Below are positions 1 to 13,559 of a stretch of DNA of 64,000 bases, piece by piece (the stretch's first letter is position 1; the number at the start of each line of letters is the position of its first letter). Position numbers and translations under genes: made by a program. The notes under the pieces were generated by a model. The model saw nothing but the letters and a program-made list of their open reading frames with translations, had not been told where the DNA came from and did not search any database. Source of the stretch: Saposhnikovia divaricata (Eukaryota > Streptophyta > Magnoliopsida > Apiales > Apiaceae); the NCBI GenBank assembly GCA_036435485.1, contig CM071601.1:187214939-187278938 (forward strand), in the 5' to 3' direction.

Positions 1-59
1 TCGACCGATTTATACCGATTATCGATTTTTACAACCACGGTTGTGATAAAGTATATTTT

Positions 60-805
60 GGAGAATTTTTCATTAGTGTCTTTCCATAATTGACTTTTTT
101 AAATGGAATTATTTCATATTTGATTTTATGAAAGGTATACACTTGTCATATCCTTTTGTTAATGAAAACGTTAATAAAACATTAAGTCGTTATATTTTTT
201 TTTGAATGATTCACATTGATACCTTTATACAATTGACTTTGTAAATGGTGTCATTTCACTCTTAATAAAATGAAATTATTGTTTTTAATTACAATAAATG
301 AATAAACACAATAAAAGATAAGCTTAAGTCAGTGGGAGACCATCATATGAATAAAACACATACTAACGAAACATATTCATATGAGTGAATCGAATAAATA
401 CCTAAAAATTTAGATAGGATGATTGTGATAATAGTGAGAAACCCTCTTTTCCTTTTTTTTTTTTAGCTTTCTAATCGAATCCTAGTTCTAACTCTCTCTA
501 ATTTAATCCGACTAATATGGTCTCCATCCAACTTAAATTTTTCTTTTATTTGTTAGTATTTTTTAATTAAAACAAACATTTCATTTTATTAACAGTAAAA
601 TGGTACCATTTGTAAAAACTAAATATAGAGGGCGCCAATGAAAATTATTCAAAAAAAAAAACTAAACATTTTATTAAGATTTTCATTAACGGAAGGGTAT
701 GAAATGTAAACCCTTATTTTAGAAGTGCCACTCTTAAAGAGCAAAATGTAAAATAACAGCATTTGAAAAAGTCAATTATGGAAGAACACCAAAGAAAATT
801 ACCCT
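60..805. mobile_element. Long-TIR DNA element without coding capacity
   Basis: The first and last ~125 bp are diverged inverted copies. Both contain a 'cataattgactttttyaaatg' stretch followed by a 'gttaatgaaaayyttaataaaa' stretch when read inward. There is no ORF. The structure suggests a non-autonomous Mutator- or foldback-like element. The ends are approximate and no target duplication could be fixed. Confidence 0.55.
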
Positions 806-825
806 GTACTCCTATTTTATAACAA

Positions 826-850
826 CTAGCGTTCTACCCGTGCTACGCAC
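826..850 (-). mobile_element. Helitron-like 3' terminus (hairpin plus CTAG)
   Basis: Read on the minus strand, a short hairpin (GTGC-GTA-GCAC) is followed about 10 nt later by CTAG and then T, the arrangement of a Helitron 3' end. The body would lie to the right. A candidate 5' end (RC of ...GGA|T) lies near 5799 but the pairing is unproven. Confidence 0.35.
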
Positions 851-3180
851 CGAACGATAAATTAATGAATTAATTAATATAAACATATAATTTTAATCAT
901 TATTTAGGAAAAACGATAATTTCATAAGAATTTAATTAATTTAAGTATAGAATTACTTATTCGTCATTTTATACCAATTGCAATAAAATTAATATTTTCA
1001 AACAATTATCATAACATCCACGTCCCCCGTTGAGACGCTCTAAACCCTTCTTTATTGTTTTTCTTCATTTGATTTTTCACATTTTTTGGAATTTTTCTAC
1101 CAAGTTCATAAGTTTTTTACCCATATTTTAAGTTTTGTTCTTTTGGAAATTTGGTGTATTTAAAGGTAAAGTATCGTAGGTTTCTATAATTTTTATCATA
1201 TTAATTTAATCAAAAAAAATTTTATGGGTTGGATGAATTTACAAATACATATTGAAAATTCATAAACACTTATTTCTCACGCCCATAATAAATCATAAGA
1301 TTGTCTTTCAAAAAAGATGTTGCATGTTTGAGCAATGTGAGAAAGGATTTCTATTGTGTAAGATTCATTAAACGAACGTAGTTATGATAAAGGTAACTTT
1401 CTTCTAATCTAGTTTCATATGTATTTGTTCATTATCATTTTTACAAATTGTATGTTCTTTTATTAGAAAATTGATTTATTATAGAAAAATAAATATTATC
1501 AATCAACCAAACATAACATATCATGTTCGTAGAGTAAGATATGACTGTTATAGTTTATGGTGATTTCCCTCAACTTGTTTTCAATGACAACTTAAAATGT
1601 GTGTATTTACTTTGGGAGTTTGAAGGTTGAGTTTTTTTATTTTGTTTCTATTAGAACATGGTATATTAAATATTAGATTTCTCTTACCCATAAATAGGGG
1701 TGGCAAATTAATTCGATCTAATAGTACTCAATCCAAAACCCGAAATTTTGGATGTACCGAACTCGAATTTTCGGATTCAAGTTTAGAATTAAATTATAAA
1801 ACCGAAATAGTTTCGATTTGGATTTGAATTTCAGTTGTACCGAACCGATATCCGATCCAAAACCCGATCCAATATTGAAACCCGATACATTTGTTTTATT
1901 TAGACAAAACAAAACTAATAAATATCTTCATTTGTTTAGAATCTATCTACCAAGTTGTTAAGTTTTTTTTTTTTTACCTATATTTAAAGTTCTGTTAATA
2001 CTAAAAATAAATCTTACCAACCAACCAAGCGAATTTGATATATCTGTTCTTAGATTATGATATGGAAATTGAATACTATTAATTTAATTCAAGAATATAA
2101 AATTAAATAGGGAACCTTTTATTAGAACAATATATAATTTTATGTATTGACCTATCTAGTTAGCAATAATAGTGATTTTTATAACGATGGCTATAGTCGT
2201 TCCTCACTCTGCTTCTCTCCCAAAAAATACTAAACTAAAGTTTAGGGGATGCCAAAAATTTTGGTTGATGATAAGCCCCTTTTATTGTTTTCCTTGATTT
2301 TTGTTTCTTCCAATAAAAATCTCTCTTTATTTAGATTCTAGTAACCCGTTGGTAGTTTTTATCTACTGATATATTGGATTTTGTACTTTGTCATAGTGAA
2401 TGATAACTTTCTTTTTTTTTTCTTGAGTTTACTTTATTTTTCAATAAATATATCTCTTTATTAATTTAGAGTCTTGTACCCCGTTAGTGATTTTTGTCTA
2501 CCCATATATTGGGTTTTGTTCTTTCTTTTTGTGAGGGTAGGTTCGTTTATTTTTGTATCCGAAATCTTAAATCTACACGATTTTGTTATATTGGTTCATT
2601 GATTTGAATATTATAGAATCGTAGCTATGATCGGTTATTCGAATTGATTTGAATTTTATTATATTGGTTCTTATAGCAATTTATAAGAAAATTTAAATTT
2701 TTTGATTATTTTTGTAGATGTCGTATGTCCTTTTATTGGTAATTTAACTATATATAAAAAATAGTGTTTTATAAGAATTATTGCGTTGAGTTGACGAATT
2801 TGCTATAAAAATATTTAATAACAATATTTTCATTACTCTGTAATGTGATAGTTTATACACCAAATAATGTCTAATACTATTTGAGAGTATATTTAGTATT
2901 TTGAATAATTCAAATATATTGTCAGGTCAATTTGTTTGTCCCATTAATTATTGCATAGCTAAAAAAGTCGATAATTAAAATGTTAGAGATAATTAGTTTA
3001 TAATTCATTTTAATATTTTAACTGGTTGTTAGGTTTTTTTAATAATTATTTTATAATTAATTAATTTAAATAAAACTGAGATAAGTAGATTAATAGCTTT
3101 CAGGTTTTTAAAAAATCTACAAAAATATATCTATAATATCAATATATTGGTGAACACAATATTTTAAAATTAAATATAAT
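851..3180. other. AT-rich intergenic DNA, no gene seen
   Basis: No convincing ORF. Four diverged copies of a ~110-bp unit (around 1045-1150, 1930-1995, 2275-2395 and 2400-2525) share a 'ctttattgtttttcttgattt' start and a 'yacccatattttrrgttttgtt' end. Around 1692-1900 a stretch opens with ggggtggcaaa and continues with repeated 'cgaacc/ccgatccaaaacccgat' words, like the end of a degraded hAT-type element. The matching other end was not found. Confidence 0.5.
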
Positions 3181-3587
3181 GGTAAAGAGAATCTACCTGA
3201 CACGGTAGAAAAATTCTCTACATATGCATATGGCTTCAAATTCATATTTTCAATAGTTTTTATGAAAATTCAACCGTAAAGATTAAAAGATTACGCAAAA
3301 ATTAGTGGGTACACAAAATTACATAGAAATTGATTTTATATATGTTGCAATTTTGAATTAAAAAGTAATATAAAATCTTAGCCGTTATATTCATGTTGTA
3401 AACCGTATATAAAATATCTTGTTAAATTAAATGTATTCTTAAAGGATAAAATTTACAAATATTTGCACACCTACTTATTTTTGCATAAAATTATCAACGG
3501 TACAGTAGATTTACAAAAAAAAACTGATAAATACATGATTTTAAGCGTAGAGAATTTGTGTACCGTGTTTGGTATATTTTCTTTACC
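3181..3587. mobile_element. MITE with ~41-bp terminal inverted repeats
   Basis: The left end (GGTAAAGARAATMTACC...ACGGTA...AAATTCTCTAC) is repeated in inverted form at 3547-3587. The interior is AT-rich with no ORF. The flanks taaatataa and taaatttataa are similar but not identical, so the target duplication is uncertain. Mutator-like MITE is the best guess. Confidence 0.65.
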
Positions 3588-3771
3588 CTAAATTTATAAA
3601 TGATAATAAGATAAATTATTCATATATTTTTCTATACCAATTTTGTCTAACTATTTTTTAGACCGACACCCGTTGTATATATTATAAAAGTACTAAACGT
3701 ATACATTAATAAAAATTTAAATACTAAAATCCTCTTTGACTTTTATTTTAGTTTGCACACTAGTAAAATTT

Positions 3772-3858
3772 TCTCATGATTCAATTAGAATTGAGATATT
3801 TTGTTGTAATTTTTTTTTTCATGATTCAATTAGAATTGATATTTTGTTGTAAAAGAAA
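3772..3858. repeat. Two-copy tandem duplication, ~45 bp
   Basis: The words tcatgattcaattagaattg and atattttgttgtaa occur twice in direct order, separated by a T tract. Confidence 0.8.
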
Positions 3859-4274
3859 AGTTTGGAGGTGAGATTTGCCTTTAATAACAATAATTATTTC
3901 CTTGATTGCATATTTTATATTTGAAAGTTTATATAATTTAGAAAATTAGATAAATTACTTTCGAGTGATTACAAAGCTCCGTCAAATGCCCGGAAAATTT
4001 TCTTTATATAATATAATAAAGATTTATGCATAAATTTAAAAATGAAGTGAAAAAAGCAAATATTAAATTAATAAATTTAAACATTAAAAATCAATAAAAA
4101 AAAAAAAAAAGCTTACTAGTCTAGTAGGCACCATAGTCTTATTTGGTACAATAATAGTTTGTTTGAGGCTTTAGAATATGTCGTGGGAATTTAGTCGTTT
4201 CCAATTTGCCTCCTTTTATTCGAAGTATGTGTTAGGTCTACTCCCCTTCTAGATGTTTATGAGGACCGGTTTTA

Positions 4275-4276
<2 letters not shown>

Positions 4277-4333
<57 letters not shown>
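4277..4333. repeat. (TA)n microsatellite
   Basis: Uninterrupted TA dinucleotide run of about 57 bp. Confidence 0.95.
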
Positions 4334-4337
<4 letters not shown>

Positions 4338-4874
4338 GTGGTTTCTAAAAATAAAAATCTGAAAATGTTAATGTTTGAGAATTGTTTTCCCTAAAAATTT
4401 AAAAACCTTTTATATTTCGAAGATGTTAATGTTTATGTTTAAATAGAAAGTTTGATTTCTTTTCTAAAAAATAGGAACTAAAGAAGGAAGTTTTCATTTT
4501 AATTATCTAAAATAAAAAAAAACTACAAGAAAAAAGATAAAGACAAAGCAAGTAGAAGCAAGAAAAGGGTTAAAAACATGATGATAAAATTTGATCGAAG
4601 CAATGACTGTATATAAATAAGAATATAAAATTTCTTTTCTATTTCAAATAATATGTATTTATGGATATGTTAAATAATAAAATCATTATTGTATTTAAAT
4701 TAGAAGTGTTAACTAACCATAGTTAATGAAGTAGGGTGAGAATGTAAATAAGGAAAACTCTTAATATAAGATGACTGCTCTAAAATTTAGGAATCCGTTG
4801 TGATTGGTTGTAAAATAATTCATAGTTTTCTGATTGGTTAACTGATATATGGTAGATTCAGGTATTATAATAAA

Positions 4875-5067
4875 GAGAGTAGGGAGCCTGAGATATATCT
4901 CAGGTAAGTTCCCTGAGATAACTGCTTTTTATATATAAAAATGGGGTGGGTATTTTAGTAATTTCAGAGATTTTTAATTAGTCATGCGGGTCCAGTAAGA
5001 TTTAAAGATTATTTTATATGTATCTTAGGAAAAGTTCCCTGAGATATATCTCAGGGTCTTTTTTCTC
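4875..5067. mobile_element. 193-bp MITE with 9-bp target duplication
   Basis: Direct 9-bp repeats TATAATAAA flank the element (4866-4874 and 5068-5076). The ends are inverted (GAGAGTAGGG... and ...TTTTTTCTC) and each subterminal region holds the palindrome CCTGAGATATATCTCAGG. A 9-bp duplication and no coding capacity fit a Mutator-derived MITE. Confidence 0.75.
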
Positions 5068-5076
5068 TATAATAAA

Positions 5077-6117
5077 AGATATGTAATATACTTTAGACAT
5101 GTGAGAACTTATTATAATTTAACATATATTTTCCAATTATAACATATTTTTTGATTACTTTTTTATATCTTGTTTTACCATATTTTTTTAAAAAAAAAAT
5201 TGTTTTGTAATTAAATGTAAATTCTTGTTTTGTAAAAAAAAATTGAATTGAAATTATGATGGTCTGTTTTGTTTACTTATTTATTATATATAAAGAATGA
5301 ATTTGTGATTTATAAGTTTTTGCTACTACAACTCCTTTTCCTAGAATTTACTTGTTTTATGACTTTTTTTAATAATTGGGTTTTCTTGAAACTCATTTTT
5401 GTGGTAAGGTTTTTTATGAAATTTAATATTTTGTAACTTTTAAATTATTAAATTAATATAGGATTTTTTGTGGTTATTATATTTAGATTCTCTATAAATT
5501 ATTTTATTTTGGATTTTCGAATTGTTTTTAATTTATTTACAACTTTCGTACTGAATCTAGAATTTTTGCAAAATAATAAATGTTAATTTATTGATTTGCG
5601 TTGATTTATAACTTTTTTTAATAATTAGGTTTTTTACATGTGTTATTTTAGTACATTCTTTTTAATGTGCTTGTTTAATCTTTTAAATCAATACTTTGGC
5701 CCAACTCTTTCCTGGCCCATTCCAAATTTCTAAAACTTACTTTTTTAAAACTGACGACCAGACGACCACCTAAACCTCCTTACGCCAATTATATATAGGA
5801 TATAATTGTATGTTACATACCCATGCTATTTTACATGTACTGTGATATGTTATTCTTTTTTAAAATTGAGTTTATTTCTCTAGAAACAAGTACTTGTATC
5901 TCTGGAAAGGTACCAAAAAAGGCGTTATATTATCTAACATTGGTACTTCAAAGTCAGATAAGATGGTTCTCTGTTTAGGTGGGGCTATGGTGACCACAGG
6001 CTTTCACAGAATGAGCAATATGAACACTCAATTGGCCAATCCTTTTATATAAATAAAGAATGGTAAAAGCAATTATGTTTCTAAAAACTAACTCAAAGTA
6101 CAACACGAACATAATTC
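5077..6117. other. Intergenic DNA downstream of the receptor kinase
   Basis: AT-rich with no ORF of note. The last ~150 bases probably hold the 3' UTR of the minus-strand receptor kinase. A 'tatataggatataattg' word near 5790-5807 resembles the reverse complement of a Helitron 5' end. Confidence 0.5.
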
Positions 6118-8927
6118 CTACAAAGAATAGGAAGCTCCCATGTCAGCAGCAGGAGGCGTGATCAGGGTTGGTGTTGAATCATCAGACTTGTTCTCATAGG
6201 ACAGCTGACCTGTACTAATCTTTCCGATATCTTCTAGCATCTTTAATACATCTGTCATTTTAGGTCTTTGCTCCGGTACTCTTGCCACACATGCCATTGC
6301 TATTTGCAGCATTTCCAGCATCTCTTCCTCTATATTTGGAAACCTCATAAGTTCCAAATCAAATACTTCTGCAGTCCATTCCTCTCGAACAACGGAGTGA
6401 ACCCATCTTACCAGGTGTATAACTTCATCGCTACTAGTTGTATGTATAGGAGACTTACCTGTTAAAAGCTCAAGCAAGAGAACTCCAAAGCTGTAGACAT
6501 CGGATGCCTGGGATACTTTCCGAGTGTCTGTTACTTCTGGGGCTCTGTATCCCGATGTTTTGATAACAGGTGTGGCCATTGGAGTCATCAGTGTTGCAGG
6601 GCCAAGATCAGAGATACAACCATATTTCTGGGAGTTGAGTAAAATATTGGAGGCTTTTATGTTTCCATGAACAAGCTTTCCATTGTTTTGTGCGTGAATA
6701 TGACCAATGCCTCTTGCGGCACCGACAGCCATCCTCATTCGAGTTTCCCAACCTAGTGGAGTTCTCTTTTGATCTCTATTTGCTGGCAAGGTATAGACAC
6801 ATTAGAATATTACTAACGTGGACACAACCAAAAGAAGAGCTTGCAAATGTAATGAACGGATTTGAAAACAAGAAAGCCGTAAAGCCTACAAAGTAGGAAA
6901 GTTGAGCACATAAGTTGCCAGTGCCTATGTATTTTTTAAAACAAAAGCGGCAAATGATGAAGAAGATCAGTACATTGGTAACTTTGAAGGAAAACACAAC
7001 CCTTCACAGCTTGCAATTTTGTACAATGCGGACCTAAAAACTAAATAAACCTAATTGTCCATGATCTTGATAGTTGAGCTGAAGTTTATGAATTATATGT
7101 AACATAAAAGGCTGTATATTTCTCATTGACATATAAATGAAGAAATTGAAAATGCTACCTAAAATCCTAAGGAGCTTGCTAACTTTCTTTTTTCTTGTTT
7201 CTCCTATTTAAAATAATGACAGATTAGGACGTAATCTATTCGATCTGATAAAATCTAAGATGCAATAAGAGCAGGAGATATGTGATCTGAAAAATTATTA
7301 AATGCAATTCAAAACTCTTCCCAAATGCAACCTGAGCTGAAATCTAAAACTTGGCCACTAAATTGTTAAAGACTTAAGAGTCACCAAAAAAACCCCAAAG
7401 GTTATACTGTAGAAGGTAACAATTATGAAACTACTATGTTTACACACTATTTATTACGAGCAGATGAAAGTTCTTTAGAAATTGCATAGATCACTGTCAT
7501 TTGAACTCAACCATAATGAATGCTTTTCAAACCGGCCTACTAATGCTATAACTAAAGTTAGCTGACATGAAACATATATGCTCAGTAAGTATGTGTTGGT
7601 TTAATCATACATAATTCTTAACTTATATATTAAATAAATAATATAACATCTGAGCTAGCGATGGAAGAACTTGGCCATACAAGTTGAAGTGTAACATACC
7701 ATGTAACATTGTTGATAAATTCCCATGCCTGTAATAGTCATAAACCATTAGCTTTTCATCCTTGGAGTAGTAATATGCTCTTAGGGCAGCCACATTCTCA
7801 TGCTTAATGCTTCCAACAACTTCCATCTGTTGTTCAAACTCTCGTCTACCAACTCCCCCTTCTCGTAATCTCTTCACTACAACGGTGGTCGAATCCTCTA
7901 GTGCTGCCTTATAAGTTGTTCCAAATGTCCCCTTACCGAGCACCTCAGCAGAAGCTCTCAACAGATCCTCCAAATCAAATGCAAGAATACAACCTTCAAA
8001 GAAAACAAGACTACTGTTCCTATTCTGGCTCCCAGAGACTACTTTCATCAGTCCCTTCTCTTTCAGTTGGGGTTGACCCAAAATGCCATTTGTACCCTCT
8101 CTATTGGAATAACAAACAATCAGCAACACGGCAAGCACCGCAAACCCCAGAACACAGCTCCCGAGGACTATTCCCAGGATTGCAATCACACTCAATTTTG
8201 AGGATTTTTTGGAATGATGACCATTTGGTGGAAGATCGGATGACGGAGGAATAGAAATATTTTCTGGGGTAAAATTATTCCCAATAAAAGCTGAACTCGG
8301 GAATCTCCGTAGGGATTTAGGCAGTTTTCCAGAGAGATTATTGTAAGACACATCCAAAAGTTGAAGACTTGGGAGAACAAGCTCAGGTAATTCACCAGAA
8401 AGCAAGTTATTACCAAGATTCAATGCTACTAAGTGAGTCAAATTCGAAATCGAATCAGGAACAGAACCATTAAACCTATTATTCGACACATTGAAAACAA
8501 CAAGATTTGTCCAAACCGAAAAATCCAACGGCAAAGACCCCGAAAAATTATTGGATTGCAAATTCAAGCTAGTCAAATTCCTAAGCTTAGCAATATCAGA
8601 AGGAAAAGGCCCTGAAAGGAAATTCAACCTTAAACTCAAAACCTCAAGCGCAGACAAACGACTAAGAGTATTCTCCGGAATCAAACCTCTAAACCCAACT
8701 GCTGGCAACCTAAGAGCTATAACTCTAGACTCATCCTCATTACAAGTAACCCCATCCCAGTTTTTACAAGCTGAAGTATCTCCATTCCAATTAAGAACAC
8801 GAGAATGATAAATAACTTGAGAAAAATCAAGCAAAGCTTGTTTATCCTCAATGGGTTCACTCATTGCTATCAAGATCATAACTTTAAACACGAAAATCAA
8901 GAAAAGCACACACTTTATCACACCCAT
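6118..8927 (-). CDS. LRR receptor-like kinase, probable-inactive-kinase subfamily (At4g23740-like)
   Basis: Two exons, 8927-7700 and 6782-6118, joined across a GT-AG intron (donor GTATGT, acceptor TTGCCAG) give 630 aa, close to the length of the Arabidopsis relative. Order: signal peptide (1-22), LRR N-terminal domain (about 24-62), about five LRRs (65-205), transmembrane helix (about 245-272), kinase domain (about 318-600). The glycine-rich loop GKGTFG and Lys352 are present. The catalytic HRD is HGN (448-450) and DFG is DLG (468-470), as is usual in this subfamily, so phosphotransfer is doubtful and a scaffold or signalling role at the plasma membrane is more likely. The intron falls at a codon joining LLH to xNR, matching the relative. 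No frame damage is visible. The product assignment rests on remembered family sequence. Confidence 0.93.
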
Positions 8928-9892
8928 TGCCCTTGTTTGTCAAATGAAGTCAGTGAAAGAACAAACGGCTTAAAATCTTATTCAAAAGAAACCAAAGGGG
9001 CTGAGTTAGACATTTCAACAAACACATAAATTGCAGTCATAAACAGATCACAATTAATATTACAAGCAGTTTAATAAATTAATGCAACAGTTAAATATAT
9101 AGAGTTCTAGTCAAACAAGCATAAATGTACACCAAAAAATCAAGAATTTACTTCTTATGCTAATCTTGAGTTTCTTGTGTTGTGTGTATATATATGAACA
9201 AAAAATCAATAAAATTTTCTCGTGAAGAAAAACATGGATTATATGTATGGTGTTTGTATATATATATGTTCATGGATAGATACAAAAATAAATTATGTAA
9301 AGTGTTGACACAAGTGACAAGACAATAATTCTAATGTTGGATTCTGTCTAATTTTGGAATAGTGCTAAAATACTATGATCATGTTACTGTAGTTGTTTAA
9401 TGTATATTTTAAACCTTGTAGTTTTAGTTTTTTGTTATTTAAAAATTATGATTAGGATTAAAAAATAAAATAGAAATTAGGTCATGGACGGCCGTATATG
9501 TCATGCTGAAAGTGGCTTTGTTGGTTAAAGCATTGACCTTGGTTAATTTGTGTTAATTGATTTGTTAATTACTATTTTATTTCAATTAGACAAAATATTA
9601 GAACTAATTATCAAGGAAAACAGCGTGATATCTGCAAAGAGGATATTTTGGTGTTAGTTTCTATGATTTGCTAGTTAAGTAACATGTTGGATTACACAAA
9701 AAAAATGACGTACTAATGAAATTATATACGCGTAAATATAGATATAGGATATTAGGATAATTTTATATTTTAAGCGCAACCTCGTCGTATGAAAATGTTG
9801 CGAGTAGAATTGTCAACGACGGAAACCACTAATGAACGCTTGAGAAATAGTACTACGTACTAGATAATATACTTGATAAAAAAAAGGGAAAA
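8928..9892. other. 5' flank of the receptor kinase, no gene seen
   Basis: AT-rich promoter-side DNA of the minus-strand kinase gene. Short TATATA runs near 9188 and 9257 could serve as core promoter. Nothing else was recognised. Confidence 0.4.
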
Positions 9893-11228
9893 TTAAATAA
9901 TAGGTCCCTCAATTATTCGTGTTTTATTGTCTAGGTCCCTGAACAAAAGATTCCGTATTTTAGGTTCCTAAACTATTTTTTTTTCTGATTCAAGTCCCTC
10001 CGTCATCAAGATTCTAACGGACGTTAGAATCTTGATGACGTGTCACTGACGTGACATAGAAATTTCTAGTTTAAATCCCTGAATTTTTCCATTTTCTGAT
10101 TTAGGTCCCTAAACTTAAAATTTTCAATTTTCAATTTTAAACATAAAAATTTTAAAAATAAATCTAAACATGATTATCGTTTATTTTAAAAATAAGCATG
10201 AATATCGTTTAAAACACTTCAATGGTTGACATACAGTAAAACCTCTATAAATTAATATATTTGGGACCGGAGAATTCTATTAATTTTAGAGTTGTATTAA
10301 TTAATCGATAAATTATTAATTATTAATTTATAGAAAAATTTTGGCATCAACGAAAATTAATTTCCAATTATATATATTTAAATAGAATGAGTTGTGCAAT
10401 TTATATTTTATACTTAATTTAATATACATTGTTTTACAAATTTAATGAGTATTTGCGGGATTCAAAGTAAAGATTCATTATATTTAGATAAAGTCAAGAT
10501 AACAACATTTTTGGAACCGTTTGCACGTAAATAATCACTGAGACATCAAAAATATTGATTAATAATCTTTCAATGCTTTACAAAAGCACCACACGGATGC
10601 AACAAAGAGAGTTAAAGATGAGTTTCATATAAATTCAAATTTTAAGAATCCTAGAGTCATATATTAAAAGAATCATAGAATCATTTTTTGAACAAGCCCA
10701 AGCTGAGACCGAAGGAAATTATTAACTTAGAGGGATTATTAATTTATCGAGTATTAATTTAACTAGGTTTTATTGTAGTTATAAAGCGTAAATCCTTATT
10801 CATGATTCATTTTTATCTCCAATTTTTATATTTAAAATTAAAATTATTATGTTTAAAATTTAAAATTTTATGTTCATTTTTTATGTTCAATTTCACATAT
10901 TCAATTTTTATGTTTAAATTTTTATATTCAATTTTTATGTTTAAAGTATAAATTTTTATGTTTAAAATTTAAAAATATTGAATTATTTTGTCTTGAAATT
11001 TAAAATTTTAAGGACCTAAATCAGAAAATGGAAAGGTTCAGGGACTTAAACCAAAAATTTGTTTTCCACATCTATGACACGTTATCAAGATTCTAACGTC
11101 AGTTAGAATCTTTTTGACGGAGGGATTTGAATAAGAAAAAAAAAATAGTTCAAGGACCCGAAATACGAAATCTTTTGTTCAAGGACCTAGACAATAAAAC
11201 ACAAATAGTTCAGTGACCTATTATTTAA
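9893..11228. mobile_element. Long-TIR (foldback/Mutator-like) element
   Basis: The ~240-bp ends are inverted copies. Both carry aggtcmctgaa, gtgttttattgtctaggtcc, a GATTCTAACG/CGTTAGAATC palindrome and 'acttaaaycagaaaatgg'. No ORF. The middle holds an Emigrant-type MITE (10234-10775). The exact outer ends are unclear because the flanks continue the symmetry (TTAAATAAT on both sides). Confidence 0.75.
10234..10775. mobile_element. Emigrant/Lemi1-type pogo MITE
   Basis: The left terminus CAGTAAAACCTCTATAAATT is repeated, diverged, in inverted form at the right end. TA is duplicated on both sides (10232-10233 and 10776-10777). This matches the known terminal repeat and TA target of Emigrant/Lemi1 pogo-like elements. 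Length 542 bp, no transposase. It is nested in the 9893-11228 element. Confidence 0.8.
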
Positions 11229-13559
11229 AAAATATGTTATGTATATATAAATTGTGAATATTCATAAATTGAAACCTTTTCTTATACTAGAACAAATTTC
11301 CTCGTTTCGTAAAATAAGTATTGAAAAAGTTACAAACACTTTTATTTGTTATTCAAAATAACACTTTTATTTATATATAAAAAAAAAACTTATTCATTCA
11401 GTGAAAATGACATCAAACCGAATCATGCTTCTTCAATTAGTCCAGAAACTGCAAGTCTAACATTAGATGAGAATGAGATAATTGGTTCGTTAGCTAATGT
11501 TAGGAATAAATGGTATTCATGCTTGGCGGCGCCGCGGCGGGACAAGTCACTAATAGGATGGGCATTCATTCTCGTTCGTTCGATTCTGATTTTCTGTCCG
11601 ACCCTGATTCGATTTTCACATTAAGTTAGGTGGGGATTTGAGGTTTTGTTCGAGTATGAATTGGAGAAGAGGATATTTTTTTAGAAAAATCGGAGAACGG
11701 ATCCCCGTTCTGATTTTCTCTATCCGGTATGAATTTCAATTTTTGACTCGATTTACCACATTATAATATATAATTATATATATATATATTAATTATCATA
11801 TATTAATATATACAAATTTCTAATATTTATATTGAAAATAAAATGATACTTTGATTTTTTTTTTTTTTTTGCTAAATTGTATTGAAAATAAAATGATACT
11901 TTGATTTTACATGTTTATCTTTCTAGTAGTTAAATAATTTTATTTTCATGTTATTTAAAATTGTTTTTTTAAGTAATATTTTTTTTTAATCTTAATTTAG
12001 TGCATATGAGCTACTGAAAACAGGTATTTTAGATTTCAAAATGAAATTTTAAGAGTTAACATATATGCTTGTGAAACTGAAGATGTACTCCTTATTAGAT
12101 TAATGGTGATGAAAATACATTGTAACTTAACATTTAATCGAGTTATAGTTAATAATTTTGCTATATATCGTAAATAAAACTATTTTTAAACTCATTAATT
12201 AGTGTTTAAAATTATTTAATATTATTTTTTGTTTAAAATAAAATTTCCCAATTTCCCGCGGGAATTCCCGTTAGTCAATTGAATCACGGATGGGAAATGA
12301 AAAATAATTCCCAATGGAGATTGGATCGGGAACGAGAATCGAGTTTGAATTCGGGAATTGGGGACGAGGACAACACTCCCTAATTCCAAAATGCCCCAAT
12401 ACCTATCCCAATAGTATACCCGAAATACCCTGATGCCCATTCCAATCATTACGACACATTACAATCTCGCAATCTATTACGACATGTATACATTAGTAAC
12501 TAGCATAAAAATCCGTGCGAGGCATGAGCCACTAGTTTAAATTGTATTTTTAAATTAAATTGTGCATGATCAATGTCATCTGAAGTATATGCTTGATTTT
12601 AATAGATTTTTGCTTGTTAATGACATATGTTGCTATTGTGCACTTATTTAAATATGTTCAAGTTTATAATCTGAAAAATAGTACGAGTAATCTTGATAGT
12701 AGTCATGTCAGTTTTTAATTTTGTTGTGAATCATAGAATAAAATTCGAGTGTTTTATTGGTGTCGTTTAATTAAGATGACTTTTCATAACACTAACAATC
12801 ATAAACTGTTCATCCACTTCTTCGAAAATGATGCATCCATTTAGTTGGATCTCCAATAATATTCAAGATAGAAATTAAATAGCCTTCAAGATGTTGCATT
12901 CTGCGAGTGTAGGTTTGACTCTTGATTTTAATCAAAAACTTCATAAATTTTCTAATACGATACTCAGACATTGTGTTTTCACTTCTTAATACTATCTTTC
13001 TAAATCTTTCATCTATTTTCTTCTAATTTTTTCATTTTAAGCATCCTTTGCCTTTATTTCTCTTCTTCTGTCCGTTTAACTTTCAAAACACCTGATAATT
13101 CTAATTAACTGAGTGAATATATCTTTTGTAACTACATGCTTATCACACTTGAGAATATTTTTTCGTACTTCTATAATCATAAGTTGAAGTTGCTCATATG
13201 ACTTATGTCCCTGATTTGACAATGGATTCACCCTTTCTTTTTTCAAATATAGCTTCATCCAAAGATACTAACTGGAGTAAACAATTTTGTTGTTCTCATA
13301 GTAAATTTTGTTTATGCAAACTTTGTTGAGTTATTATAAGTTCGTGCGAATCACGAGCCTCTAGCTTTACTTATTTTCTAAAATTTATTATTATTTTTTA
13401 ATTGACACTTTTAATTGTTTACAAAATTCTAAAAATTTACCTTTCTATCAACTGTATTTAAGTAAATAGATATTTGATAAATCAATAAATTCATTAAATA
13501 AATAATTCATATAGTTCTATATATTGACATCAATAGAGAATAGTATTAATAAATGATAT
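11229..13559. other. Intergenic DNA with degraded repeats
   Basis: No gene recognised. A 28-bp word (attgaaaataaaatgatact...) is duplicated at 11831 and 11879. The stretch 11556-12447 may be a degraded TIR element: ggatgggcattc at the left and its near inverted copy gatgcccattcc at the right, with pyrimidine-rich 'cgttcgattctg' and 'ggaattggggacgag' words inside. Around 12505-12535 and 13338-13365 are 'ccgtgcgaggcatgagccactag'-like words that resemble Helitron hairpin ends. Confidence 0.4.
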
